Positions 26,505 to 34,841 of a stretch of 64,000 nucleotides of DNA are shown in pieces. Both the position numbers and the translations under genes were made by a program. The DNA comes from Pseudomonadota bacterium (GTDB lineage: Bacteria > SZUA-182 > DTGQ01): contig DAOURK010000001.1 in the NCBI GenBank assembly GCA_030625085.1, positions 62,001 through 126,000 of the forward strand, read 5' to 3'. Below the pieces are notes generated by a model that saw nothing but the letters and a program-made list of their open reading frames with translations, was not told the origin of the DNA and did not search any database. Position 1 is the first letter of the stretch; each line of letters opens with the position of its first letter.

Positions 26505-26952
26505 AATTTTCCCCTTTTCACTCAGCCATCCTCATTTTGAACTTCCACCTTTTACCACGCTCCTTTTACCAGAATAATATAAAAGGCCCGAAAAGCTTAC
26601 TGTAGCGCAGGGCTTTAGCCCTGCCGGCTTTTTGAAAAATTTTATTGCAGGGCTAAAGCCCTGCGCTACTTTTTTTGTTTCTCCAAGGCTAGAGCCCTGG
26701 TGGACTTCAGAGTATTTTTTTTCGATTATTGAGTTTGATCTTTCGATCAGAGTTGATAATTTTATTACCCACCTGAGAATTTTGTTCTCATCCAGGTGCG
26801 TAAATTCTCGATTTTTTATGAGCATATGGTCGTCTACCATGGGGGGAGTGGTATAAGCTGAATGGCAAAAGATGGCCGGCCTGATTCGTTTCGATATCTA
26901 TATTTTATGCCTGTGCCTGTGCCTGTATGTGTATGTGTATCTGTATTTGTAT
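26505..26952. other. Convergent gap with two repeat elements
   Basis: Genes converge here. It contains the perfect palindrome at 26602-26669 and a hexamer tract at 26909-26960. Short frames over the palindrome encode the phrase 'GLKPCAT', a common artefact of this repeat, and are not genes. Confidence 0.6.
26602..26669. repeat. Perfect 23-bp inverted repeat (GTAGCGCAGGGC family)
   Basis: Bases 26602-26624 are the exact reverse complement of 26647-26669, with a 22-nt centre. Each arm is itself partly palindromic (CAGGGCTTTAGCCCTG). Single arms recur at 27955-27978 and 53792-53815. It could also act as a bidirectional terminator between the convergent genes. Confidence 0.8.
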
Positions 26953-26960
26953 CTATATCT
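26909..26960. repeat. Degenerate hexamer repeat tract
   Basis: About eight units of a 6-bp pattern drift from CTGTGC through TGTATG to TGTATC, strictly alternating in purine and pyrimidine over much of its length. It abuts and slightly overlaps the 3' end of the PNP gene. Confidence 0.6.
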
Positions 26961-27783
26961 TGGCAACTATTTTTTGAATCAAATGAATAAGCGAAGATTC
27001 CGCTTTATTGGCCACGGAAACAACTTCCTCTTGATTAATCGGGGTGAAGGCATCAGGAAGGTTGACATTACCTATGATTGAAAAACCAAGTATACGCATG
27101 TTCGCATGAACACCTACAATAACTTCGGGCACTGTTGACATTCCTACCGCATCGGCGCCTGTTGAACGAAGGAATCTGGTTTCGGCGGGAGTTTCAAGAT
27201 TCGGGCCCAACACTGCCGCATAAACGCCCTTATGGAGGGGCATTTTTTCTTCAAGGGCAATTTGTTCAGCCAGGGTGATTAAGTGTGGATTATATGCATC
27301 CTTCATATCGGGAAAACGCTGTCCAAATGTATCCAGATTGGGGCCCATCAAGGGGCTGGTACCCATAAAATTGATATGGTCTATGATAATCATCAGTTCA
27401 CCCGGCTTAAATAAAGGGTTCAATCCACCGGCACAATTACAGATAATCATAGTCTGTATACCAAGGCATTTTAGGGTCCGGATAGGAAAGGAGATTTGCT
27501 GAGAGGTGTATCCCTCATAATAATGGAACCTTTTGCTCATAATGAGAACAGGTTTTTGAGCCAGTTTTCCAATAACCATTTCCCCTTCTTGTGCTTCTTT
27601 ATTTTTTCCCATTACCTGTGGGAATCCGGGTATATGGGAATAGGGTATAGTAACAGGATCTGATAGATGGTTTATCAGTTGTCCCATACCTGTTCCGAGA
27701 ATAATGCCGATTTTCGGGGTTAAGGCAGTCTGTTTTCGAATATAAGTCGAGGTATGTTCGATTTGTTCCTCTCTGTTTCCCAT
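26953..27783 (-). CDS. Purine-nucleoside phosphorylase (inosine/guanosine type)
   Basis: Splits inosine or guanosine with phosphate to free base and ribose 1-phosphate. The 276-residue protein shows GIILGTGMGQL (phosphate loop), KRFHYYEGY (the family's GRxHxYEGY), CNCAGGLNP, GPNLETPAETR, AVGMSTVPE and the base-binding Asn in IGNVNL. The third motif is usually CNAAGG and the last usually ITNxAAG, so the base pocket may differ a little. AGGAG lies 8 nt before the ATG. Together with the MTA phosphorylase and Apt genes 3-4 kb away it belongs to purine salvage. Confidence 0.92.
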   Translation of the reverse strand: MGNREEQIEHTSTYIRKQTALTPKIGIILGTGMGQLINHLSDPVTIPYSHIPGFPQVMGKNKEAQEGEMVIGKLAQKPVLIMSKRFHYYEGYTSQQISFPIRTLKCLGIQTMIICNCAGGLNPLFKPGELMIIIDHINFMGTSPLMGPNLDTFGQRFPDMKDAYNPHLITLAEQIALEEKMPLHKGVYAAVLGPNLETPAETRFLRSTGADAVGMSTVPEVIVGVHANMRILGFSIIGNVNLPDAFTPINQEEVVSVANKAESSLIHLIQKIVAKI

Positions 27784-27954
27784 ATTATTTTTCTCCTGTT
27801 GCTATAAATTCCCAGATAGTAAATTTGATACATTCGTAAAAAGTCCTTTTCAGAAGATTTGGTTTGCATAAATTCAATAAGTTATGTTGTACATATGTTC
27901 CCATTTTATACTTTTTGCGAGGCCATCAAATTTTATTCATTAATTTTTTTAACT

Positions 27955-27978
27955 GTAGCGCAGGGCTTTATCCCTGCC
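27955..27978 (+). repeat. Single arm of the GTAGCGCAGGGC repeat
   Basis: The arm reads GTAGCGCAGGGCTTTATCCC then TGCC, one base different from the copy at 26602. It lies between thiL and the PNP gene. The partner arm is degraded (CCTGCGCTCCCG, about 27995-28006). Confidence 0.6.
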
Positions 27979-28035
27979 AAACATCTGGCGGCAACCTGCG
28001 CTCCCGATGCCTGAATATACATTGTAAAATTATTT

Positions 28036-29136
28036 TTAAGCGTTATCGCTTTGAAAATGATCGAATCCTGATTCCGGGGCAAGAATGCTATGGCCTTGGA
28101 AATCAATAAGCCGGACCCCTTTTTCCTTTTGGGTGATTTCCCCAATAATACTCATCGGGGTGCCTGTACCTTGTTTAATGAGGCTCTTTGCCTCATCAAT
28201 CCGATCAGGTGGACAGGTAAAGAGCAGTTCATAATCCTCGCCACCAGAGAGGCCATAGGAAAGAGGTGGCTTATGAAATAGCCGGGCAATATCTTGAACC
28301 GCCTTTGAGATGGGAATATGCTCACACCAGAGGACAGCTCCTACTTCACTTTGTTGGCAGATGTGCCGCAAATCGCCGGCCACCCCGTCGCTGACATCTA
28401 TCATGGCTGTAGCCAGGTGATTTTGGCTGATAATCTGTGATTCGGCAAGACGAATAATAGGGACTTGATGCCGCTTGATGGCCTGTTGGTAAATGTTTTT
28501 TTTAAAATCAACCGTGCTTTTATTGGCTGATGAATTTTTTATAAAGTTGAGAAGATCCAGCCCCGCGGCTGAGTCGCCTACATGGCCGGTGAGTATAATC
28601 AAATCTCCTTGACAGGCGCTCCGACGGGTGATTATATTTTTGGGCTGAATTTCTCCAAGGAGGGTAATATTAATTACCAACCCCGAATACTGTCCTTTTA
28701 AGGGTTCGTCTTTGCTTGAAGAATTTAAATAGTCAGGCCCGGCGTTGGTGTCCCCACCCACAATAGAAATAGAATATTTTTCGGCTATTTCAGTGATTCC
28801 TTGAGAAAGCTCGTCAAAATCTTCAAGGGATAGGGAGGGTGGTAAGGCTAGTGAAATAAAGGCAAATTTCGGTTTCCCGCCCATGGCCGCAATGTCGCTT
28901 ATATTAACGATAAGTGCTTTTTGCCCTATTTGTTGAAAAGAGGAATATAGACGACTGAAGTGAACATCCTCAATCAGCATATCAGTAGTAACAAGTAAAT
29001 AATTGCCCTGTGTTCCTTGCAGGACGGCACAATCATCTCCAATACCGATAATAGATTCTTTTTCTTTCGGTTGAATTAATTTTGCCTGAAGACGGTTTAT
29101 TAAAAAAAATTCTCCTGGTATTTTCGTTGCTGACAT
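28036..29136 (-). CDS. thiL: Thiamine-monophosphate kinase ThiL
   Basis: Phosphorylates thiamine monophosphate to thiamine diphosphate, the active cofactor. It belongs to the PurM-like ATP-binding superfamily. The 366 residues show ESIIGIGDDCAVL, VTTDMLIEDVHF, NISDIAAMGGKP, SIVGGDTNAG, VGDSAAGLDLL, MIDVSDGVAGDL and GLSGGEDYELLFT, all ThiL signatures. It is slightly longer than most (about 330), with an insert near residue 140 (SSSKDEPLKGQYSG). It may share a transcript with PNP, but the 250-nt gap with repeats argues for separate control. Confidence 0.94.
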   Translation of the reverse strand: MSATKIPGEFFLINRLQAKLIQPKEKESIIGIGDDCAVLQGTQGNYLLVTTDMLIEDVHFSRLYSSFQQIGQKALIVNISDIAAMGGKPKFAFISLALPPSLSLEDFDELSQGITEIAEKYSISIVGGDTNAGPDYLNSSSKDEPLKGQYSGLVINITLLGEIQPKNIITRRSACQGDLIILTGHVGDSAAGLDLLNFIKNSSANKSTVDFKKNIYQQAIKRHQVPIIRLAESQIISQNHLATAMIDVSDGVAGDLRHICQQSEVGAVLWCEHIPISKAVQDIARLFHKPPLSYGLSGGEDYELLFTCPPDRIDEAKSLIKQGTGTPMSIIGEITQKEKGVRLIDFQGHSILAPESGFDHFQSDNA

Positions 29137-29549
29137 GGTAAATTATTTATCCTTAGTGAAACAGTTGGTTGGTAATTGTTTGCTTTTTCCGGTCTCCCTA
29201 ACCACGTTGCCTCATAGTAATATAGTTTCTAATGATTTTCAAGGGAGATCAGTATTAGACAATTCTCACTTTGCTATTTTTTAGAATGTAAAGCTATCTT
29301 TGGTAAAGCCCAAAAAGTAGTTTAAATATATTTTTTTATAATCTTGCACAAAGACACAAAGACACAAAGACACAAAGCCACAAAGAAAGAGGGAAAAAAG
29401 ATATTGAATAGAAAGCATAATGAACTCGTAAAAAGACGTTTTCACCAAAGCATAATATTATGTGATTTTTGTAGCTTTTTGTGAGGATAAAAACTGTCAT
29501 TGAGGACTTTATATTATAGAAAAAGTTGTATTTCACCAAGGGGAAAAAT
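29137..29549. other. Divergent gap between thiL and the lipoprotein gene
   Basis: Both promoters should lie here; no clear pair of boxes was found. Most of it is taken up by a CACAAAG-type repeat element at 29315-29500. Confidence 0.5.
29315..29500. repeat. CACAAAG palindromic element (copy 1)
   Basis: It starts AAGTAGTTTA, then has five tandem (A)CACAAAG units (about 29344-29385), a centre, and ends with GTAGCTTTTTGTGAGGATAA. The same ends and order occur at 38786-38958 and 39005-39130, in part also at 34548-34625. The tandem units here are expanded relative to the other copies. Confidence 0.65.
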
Positions 29550-30509
29550 ATGAATCATAAGCATAATTGCCTGGTAAAGTGGATTATCCTGTTACTGATA
29601 GCGCCATTGTGTATATCATGTCATCGGGGGAAATCCTCGGATTTAAGAAAAGATCGTATCAAAGAATCAATCAACAAGGCAGTTTTCTGGGTCAATGAAC
29701 ATCCGGCTGATTTTAATGATGGTAAGTTCATAGAAATAGCAGAAGAGATAATAACCTTTTATATTATTTATAGTCACACTGAAGATCCGGCCAAAAAAAA
29801 TGATTGTATCAGGGAAATTGAAAAAAGGTTGAATTTGATAAAATCAAAAGAAGACTTTACAGTACAATCTGTTGAATATACAATGTTTTTGTGCATTACG
29901 TATATATGCGAAAAACTGAATTTAAAGGGTATTGATTTTCGGAAAATAATAGAGAATCAGATACTTTTAGACCCCAGTCTCTACCCTGCCCATGAAACCA
30001 CCAAAGTATGGAATACCGCCTATCTGGAAAGGTTAGGCTACGATCCTCCCCGGACTTTGGAAGAAGTTTTATCTCAGAGCACCATCTCCAAGGAGGTCCA
30101 ACAGGAGTTGCTTTTTCAAAGTACCCGAGCCCAATTCGATCCCAGGTATGTAGATGTGCTTGCTATCACCACATATGATTTGACACATGAAATCTTTTCT
30201 TTAACTTCTTTTGGCGAATTTCCACCCCCCGGTATTATTCTTGATAATCAGATATTTTTTTCTGAATTGTTTGAGCGTGTAATCGACTGGGCTATTACCG
30301 CCGAGCATGTTGATGTATTGGCTGAGGCCATAATGTGTGTAAAAATTCTTGATTTTAAGGATGTTTTATCACTGCAAAGTGGCCTTGACTACATAATCTC
30401 AAGACAAGAAAAGGACGGCTCTTTTGGGGTAACCAATCCAGGCAGGTCCAATGTATATCGACACGGCATCCTCGTATCTATAATGGCCCTTACTTTGGCA
30501 CAGGAGTAA
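29550..30509 (+). CDS. Lipoprotein of unknown function with toroid-like C-terminal motif
   Basis: A 319-residue predicted lipoprotein; ATG 29550 is preferred to TTG 29526 because AAGGGGA precedes it. The signal peptide ends with the lipobox LCISC. The body is alpha-helical. Near the C-terminus LDYIISRQEKDGSFGV followed by a helix resembles the Q-x-x-D-G-S-F/W-G repeat of alpha/alpha-toroid proteins (terpene cyclases, prenyltransferase-like and pectate-lyase-like folds), but only one clear repeat is seen. No family was recognised. It stands alone, flanked by repeat elements. Confidence 0.75.
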   Translation: MNHKHNCLVKWIILLLIAPLCISCHRGKSSDLRKDRIKESINKAVFWVNEHPADFNDGKFIEIAEEIITFYIIYSHTEDPAKKNDCIREIEKRLNLIKSKEDFTVQSVEYTMFLCITYICEKLNLKGIDFRKIIENQILLDPSLYPAHETTKVWNTAYLERLGYDPPRTLEEVLSQSTISKEVQQELLFQSTRAQFDPRYVDVLAITTYDLTHEIFSLTSFGEFPPPGIILDNQIFFSELFERVIDWAITAEHVDVLAEAIMCVKILDFKDVLSLQSGLDYIISRQEKDGSFGVTNPGRSNVYRHGILVSIMALTLAQE

Positions 30510-30879
30510 AAACAATTGGGAAAGTATCCGGGTGGTATCATTAGATGTTAAGATAATTTTTCACTTTCATGCCTTGACTACCTATAGATTTTCAGATAAA
30601 TAATTTTACAACAGACATTATAAAGAGATTAGTGCATGAAATTTAATATCTGAAATACTATAAGTTCCTTTCAAACCATATTTCCTGAATAAAAGGGAAT
30701 TTGATCATAAATTTTGGTGCGTTTTGGTGCGCATAATTATGTCTCCTATGTGGTTAAAAGAAATGAATAAGGCTATAGTGGGCGGCTTTTGGTCTTGCCA
30801 TGATAAATAAAGCGTGATATATAAATTGAATTAAATAAAATAAAATACTGGATGAGGAAATTTAGATAAGGAGACTTAT
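30510..30879. other. Intergenic gap with a CTATAG repeat element
   Basis: It contains the element at 30582-30662 and otherwise nothing recognised. AAGGAG lies 8 nt before the mtnP ATG. Confidence 0.5.
30582..30662. repeat. CTATAGATTTTCAGATA palindromic element
   Basis: CTATAGATTTTCAGATA (30582-30598) is matched at the other end by TATCTGAAATACTATA (30647-30662). The interior reads AATAATTTTA and ATGAAATTTAA just inside the arms, as in the copies at 46779, 53745 and the half copies near 22390, 39240, 57770 and 62615. Confidence 0.7.
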
Positions 30880-31629
30880 ATGGTAAAAATTGGGATTATT
30901 GGCGGTTCCGGATTAGATGACCCTGAAATAATAAAAGATCCAAAAAAGGTTGAGATGCAAACTCCCTATGGGAAACCTTCATCTCTGATAAAAGAGGGGA
31001 AAATAGAGGGTGTAGATGTTGCACTTATGGCCAGGCATGGAAGGAAACATATCATACCTCCGACCCAGGTTAATTTCAGGGCTAACATATACGCTCTTAA
31101 ACAAATAGGCTGCACTCATATTTTGGCCACCACTGCCTGCGGTTCATTAAGAGAGGAAATACAACGAGGGGATTTGGTTATTCTTGACCAATTTATTGAT
31201 TTTACCCGGCACAGAAAAGTCACCTTTCATGAAGAATTTGAGCCGGAAAAAGCAACCCATACCCCAATGGCGGAGCCTTTTTCAGAAGAATTACGCAAGA
31301 TACTGATTGATGTTTGTCGGGAACTTAAGCTTGCACATCATGAAAGGGGAACGGTAATAACAATTGAAGGGCCCAGATTTTCAACAAAAGCTGAAAGCAA
31401 GATGTTTCGAATTTGGGGCGCAGATGTAATTAATATGAGTGTTGCCCCTGAAGCTATTCTTGCCAATGAAATGGGTATACCCTATGCTGCCATAGCTATG
31501 AGCACCGACTATGATTGTTGGAAAGAGGATGAAGAGCCGGTGTCATGGGATGAAATATTGAAGATATTTTCCCAAAACGTAGAAAAGGTTACCAACCTAT
31601 TAACCCATGCCATAAAGAAGGTGAAATAA
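30880..31629 (+). CDS. mtnP: S-methyl-5'-thioadenosine phosphorylase
   Basis: Splits methylthioadenosine, the by-product of polyamine and homoserine-lactone synthesis, into adenine and methylthioribose 1-phosphate. The 249 residues show GIIGGSGLDD at the N-terminus, LMARHGRKHIIPP, TTACGSLREE, TIEGPRFSTKAESKMFR, DVINMSVAPEA and AMSTDYDCWK. The MSVAPEA motif, where PNPs have MSTVPE, and DYDCW support MTA rather than inosine as substrate. The apt gene starts 2 nt after the stop, so both products of the operon act one after the other. Confidence 0.93.
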   Translation: MVKIGIIGGSGLDDPEIIKDPKKVEMQTPYGKPSSLIKEGKIEGVDVALMARHGRKHIIPPTQVNFRANIYALKQIGCTHILATTACGSLREEIQRGDLVILDQFIDFTRHRKVTFHEEFEPEKATHTPMAEPFSEELRKILIDVCRELKLAHHERGTVITIEGPRFSTKAESKMFRIWGADVINMSVAPEAILANEMGIPYAAIAMSTDYDCWKEDEEPVSWDEILKIFSQNVEKVTNLLTHAIKKVK

Positions 31630-31630
31630 A

Positions 31631-32164
31631 ATGTCAAATATAATCAAGCAAAAAATACGAACAGTGCCTCATTGGCCGAAACAAGGAATTATGTTTAGAG
31701 ACATTACTACTTTGCTTAAAGACAGTGAAGGCTTTAATCATACAGTAGATTTACTTATTGAACGCTATAAAGATATGAAAATAGACATTGTTGCGGGGAT
31801 TGAAAGCCGGGGGTTTATTACCGGAGCAGTGCTGGCTCACAGATTAGGCCTTGGTTTTGTGCCCATACGAAAACCTGGTAAGCTTCCGGCAGAGACTGTT
31901 TCTGAAGAATATGAGCTTGAATACGGCACGGATAAAATTGAAGTGCACACTGATGCTATCCAGAAAGGAGCGCAGGTTTTACTGGTTGATGATTTAATCG
32001 CCACCGGGGGCACTGCCTTAGCTGCCTGTAATCTTATTACTAAATTAGGCGGACATGTAGTTGAGTGCAGTTTTATTATTGATTTAATTGATATAGGCGG
32101 CAAGAAGAAATTAATGGATGCCGGATTTAAAGTATTTAGTTTGGTTGTTTTTGAAGGTGAATAG
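31631..32164 (+). CDS. apt: Adenine phosphoribosyltransferase
   Basis: Converts adenine and PRPP to AMP. The 177 residues carry the family pattern IRTVPHWPKQGIMFRDITTL at the N-terminus, GIESRGFITGAVLA, and the PRPP-binding loop VLLVDDLIATGGT. It is coupled to mtnP (1-nt gap) and would recycle the adenine made by it. Confidence 0.96.
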   Translation: MSNIIKQKIRTVPHWPKQGIMFRDITTLLKDSEGFNHTVDLLIERYKDMKIDIVAGIESRGFITGAVLAHRLGLGFVPIRKPGKLPAETVSEEYELEYGTDKIEVHTDAIQKGAQVLLVDDLIATGGTALAACNLITKLGGHVVECSFIIDLIDIGGKKKLMDAGFKVFSLVVFEGE

Positions 32165-32298
32165 GAGGGTGGGGCAGGTTGAAAAATTGAAGAGAAAAGT
32201 GTATATTAGGCACTTAGTTTTGAAGTGCATTTTGTTTTTAGGTACAAAACAACCTAACCTTATATAATCTCAGCTTGTTGGAGATAGGAGTAAAAAAA

Positions 32299-34221
32299 TT
32301 GAAACAGTTTACCATCACTGTTTATCCTGAAAAGAAAAAGGTCGCGGCATCGGAAGGAGATGTGCTGTTACACGCGCTCAAAGAGGCCGGTATTCGCCTC
32401 CCTTCTCCCTGCGGTGGTCAGGGTACCTGCGGTAAGTGTCGAGTGATTGTGAAAGGCGGCAGATGCCATGCTTCTGCCTCATCACACCTAAGGAAGGAGG
32501 AAATTGCCCAAGGGTATTGTTTGGCCTGTTTAACCTTGGTTGAAGGGGATATGGAAATTGAGATTCCGCCTGAATCTCGTGCTGCTGCAGGAGCTAAAAT
32601 CTTATTGGAAGAAAAATCAGTGGTTCAGGATAAGCTGGTTTTGGGCAAATGGGAAATTGAAACCAGGACCCATCGTGTGCATGTGCAATTGCATCCGCCC
32701 AGGCTGGATGATCCTCGCAGCGATATAGAAAGGCTGCGGGCGGATTTATTGACCAAGGGTTTTTCGGGAGATCGGCTGCATTGCTCCTTGTCTGTTTTAA
32801 GGAAACTTTCAAAAGTTTTACGGGATGGGGATTGGCAGCTCACCGTTACTTTGATGGACCTGATGGATGGGGTGGAAATTCTGGATGTTCAACCTGGAGA
32901 TCAGACGCAGTATCATTTGGGTTTGGCTATTGATGTGGGAACTACCTCGGTGGTTATCTATTTGATTGATTTATTGACCGGGCTGGTTATTGAATCTGCA
33001 GCCGACTACAATGCTCAGATTGAATGCGGTGAGGATGTTATTACCAGAATTATTTATGCTCGCACTTCCACTGGCCTTAAAAAATTACAACAATTAGTCA
33101 TTGGAACGATTAATAAATTAATTAAAGGGATTTTGCACAGAGCCGGTATGTCAGCCGAACATATCGATTGTGCAGTAGCTGCAGGCAATACAACCATGAT
33201 TCATTTGCTTTTGGGGATTGATCCGCGTTATATAAGGCAGGAGCCTTACATTCCTACTATTTCATCTGTTCCGCCTGTTAAGGTGGCTGAATTGGGATTC
33301 GAGGTAAATAATCATGCGTACCTTTATTGTCTGCCCGCTGTGGCCAGTTATGTGGGAGGTGATATTACTGCCGGTATTTTGACTACAGGCATGCATAAAG
33401 AAAATTTTTTAACCCTGTTTATAGATATTGGAACCAATGGCGAGATAGTGCTTGGAAATTCAGATTGGTTAGTCTCTGCCTCTTGCTCTGCCGGACCTGC
33501 TTTTGAGGGAGCAGGGGTCCTTCATGGTATGCGGGCTGCTCCCGGGGCTATTGAAAGTGTTGTTATAGATCAAAATACCTTGGAGCCTCACTTTTCGGTT
33601 ATTTGTAATTTGCCTCCGGTGGGTATTTGCGGTTCAGGAATTATTGATGCAATGGCGGAAATGTTTTTAACCGGTTTGCTTGATAGGAAGGGGAAGATAA
33701 GGGGGGATATAAAAATTCCTCGTATTAGAGAAAGTGAATTTGGGCGAGAATATATTTTAGCATGGGCTAAAGATACTGATACGAAAAAAGATATTGTTAT
33801 TACTGAAATTGATATTAACAATATTTTGAGGGCCAAGGGAGCCGTATACGCAGGATGTTCCACCTTGCTTAAGGAAATGGGCCTGAGCATCAAGGATATC
33901 GAAAAATTTTTAATCGCCGGAGGATTTGGCCACTACTTAAATATTAGGAATGCCGTTGTGATCGGACTTTTGCCTGATATTCCCTACGATAGATTTCGTT
34001 ATTTGGGCAACAGTTCGATAACAGGCGGACACCTGGCCTTGCTTTCTCAAAAACTGTGGAGGGAGGCAGAACATATTGCCCGTTCTACCACGTATTTTGA
34101 ATTGAGTACCTCCACGGCTTTTATGAACGAGTACGTTGCTGCTCTTTTTTTGCCTCACACCAATACTTCATTGTTCCCTAATGTAGAAGCTACGTTACGA
34201 GAAACCATGGTCACTGATTGA
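32299..34221 (+). CDS. 2Fe-2S ferredoxin plus ASKHA ATPase protein (RamA/RACo-like corrinoid activator)
   Basis: A 640-residue protein. Start at TTG 32299 is supported by AGGAG 7 nt upstream; a TTG at 32275 is also in frame. The plant-type ferredoxin domain (about 1-95) has cluster cysteines 38, 44, 47 and 77 (CGGQGTCGKC and LAC). The rest is the DUF4445/ASKHA domain, with AIDVGTTSVVIYLIDL, AAGNTTMIHLLLGIDP, DIGTNGEIVLG and FLIAGGFGHYLN. In methanogens and acetogens such proteins use ATP to reduce Co(II) corrinoid proteins back to Co(I). No corrinoid protein or methyltransferase is in view, so the partner is unknown. Confidence 0.88.
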   Translation: MKQFTITVYPEKKKVAASEGDVLLHALKEAGIRLPSPCGGQGTCGKCRVIVKGGRCHASASSHLRKEEIAQGYCLACLTLVEGDMEIEIPPESRAAAGAKILLEEKSVVQDKLVLGKWEIETRTHRVHVQLHPPRLDDPRSDIERLRADLLTKGFSGDRLHCSLSVLRKLSKVLRDGDWQLTVTLMDLMDGVEILDVQPGDQTQYHLGLAIDVGTTSVVIYLIDLLTGLVIESAADYNAQIECGEDVITRIIYARTSTGLKKLQQLVIGTINKLIKGILHRAGMSAEHIDCAVAAGNTTMIHLLLGIDPRYIRQEPYIPTISSVPPVKVAELGFEVNNHAYLYCLPAVASYVGGDITAGILTTGMHKENFLTLFIDIGTNGEIVLGNSDWLVSASCSAGPAFEGAGVLHGMRAAPGAIESVVIDQNTLEPHFSVICNLPPVGICGSGIIDAMAEMFLTGLLDRKGKIRGDIKIPRIRESEFGREYILAWAKDTDTKKDIVITEIDINNILRAKGAVYAGCSTLLKEMGLSIKDIEKFLIAGGFGHYLNIRNAVVIGLLPDIPYDRFRYLGNSSITGGHLALLSQKLWREAEHIARSTTYFELSTSTAFMNEYVAALFLPHTNTSLFPNVEATLRETMVTD

Positions 34222-34253
34222 AGCTAGGAGGCTGTCCGAGAGCTGACCAAAGT

Positions 34254-34290
34254 TGTCATTTCGAGCGTAGCGAGAAATCTTAGCAGAATT
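34254..34290. repeat. Partial TGTCATTTCGAGC repeat
   Basis: The half-element TGTCATTTCGAGCGTAGCGA followed by GAAATCTTAGCAGAAT is a fragment of the palindromic family found complete at 54714-54856. Confidence 0.55.
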
Positions 34291-34325
34291 ACTTCATGGT
34301 ATTGGTGCTGGGGCCAAAGGAGGAA

Positions 34326-34526
34326 TTATTTTTGATTGTGCCGGATGAAATTTTTAATGCTTCGATCATAGGTTTTTTCTACCTCCGCAGTGAAATAGCA
34401 AGCCGGCAGTTCCTGTGCGCGACGATGATAAGCAATGCATTCACAACAAATGCCTTTTCTTGAGCATGGTTCGTAAGTACAATTACAATTACAATTAATT
34501 TTATTTTGATCTTGATGACATTCCAT
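34326..34526 (-). CDS. Small cysteine-rich protein, DUF6485-like
   Basis: A 66-residue soluble protein with eight or more cysteines, including [20 protein letters not shown], then [13 protein letters not shown] and the tail [13 protein letters not shown] recognise the block as that of a small, widely distributed DUF6485-type family of unknown function; the pattern suggests metal binding. Start ATG 34526 has AAGGAG 7 nt upstream; a longer frame to 34568 has no such site. Confidence 0.75.
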   Translation of the reverse strand: MECHQDQNKINCNCNCTYEPCSRKGICCECIAYHRRAQELPACYFTAEVEKTYDRSIKNFIRHNQK

Positions 34527-34841
34527 ACATTTTCTCCTTATAATTTTGGCATCTTTCATAAAGCACAATAAGTAGTTTACACTTTTTTAATCTTTTCCAC
34601 AAAGACACAGAGCCAAAAAGTAAATAAATTATCAAAATTATAACGAGTCCCTATTTTGGTGTCAAGAAAGGGATTCGTTAAAGTTGGCAAAATGTTCGCT
34701 GAAGCGATATAGGGTGGCTTTTGCAAGCTTAGGAGCTTAAAAAAGCCGGCCGTCTAGCGTAGCGAATATTGGCCAATTAAGTGCATAATTATTATAATAA
34801 GGATTACTGTTAATTGAAAACTTTCAACATTCAGGAAAATT
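34527..34841. other. Gap filled by two decayed repeat elements
   Basis: 34548-34625 is a left half of the CACAAAG element (GGCATCTTTCATAAAGCACA identical to 38787-38806). 34680-34779 is a decayed copy of the AAAGTTGGCAAAATGTTCGC element. No gene was seen. Confidence 0.55.
34680..34779. repeat. Second copy of the AAAGTTGGCAAAATGTTCGC element
   Basis: The left end matches the 22448 element (in reverse) over about 40 nt, continuing through GAAGCGATATAGGGTGGCTTT; the centre has an extra AAGCTTAGGAGCTT hairpin and the right end (AGCGAATATTGGCCAA) has several substitutions. Confidence 0.6.

Noticed and set aside
26532-26856. Frames on both strands encoding 'GLKPCAT' phrases
   Set aside because: They are translations of the GTAGCGCAGGGC palindrome, a well-known source of false small proteins.
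29338-29390. CRISPR-like direct repeats (CACAAAG units)
   Set aside because: Units are 7-8 bp without spacers, within an inverted repeat element; no cas genes are near.
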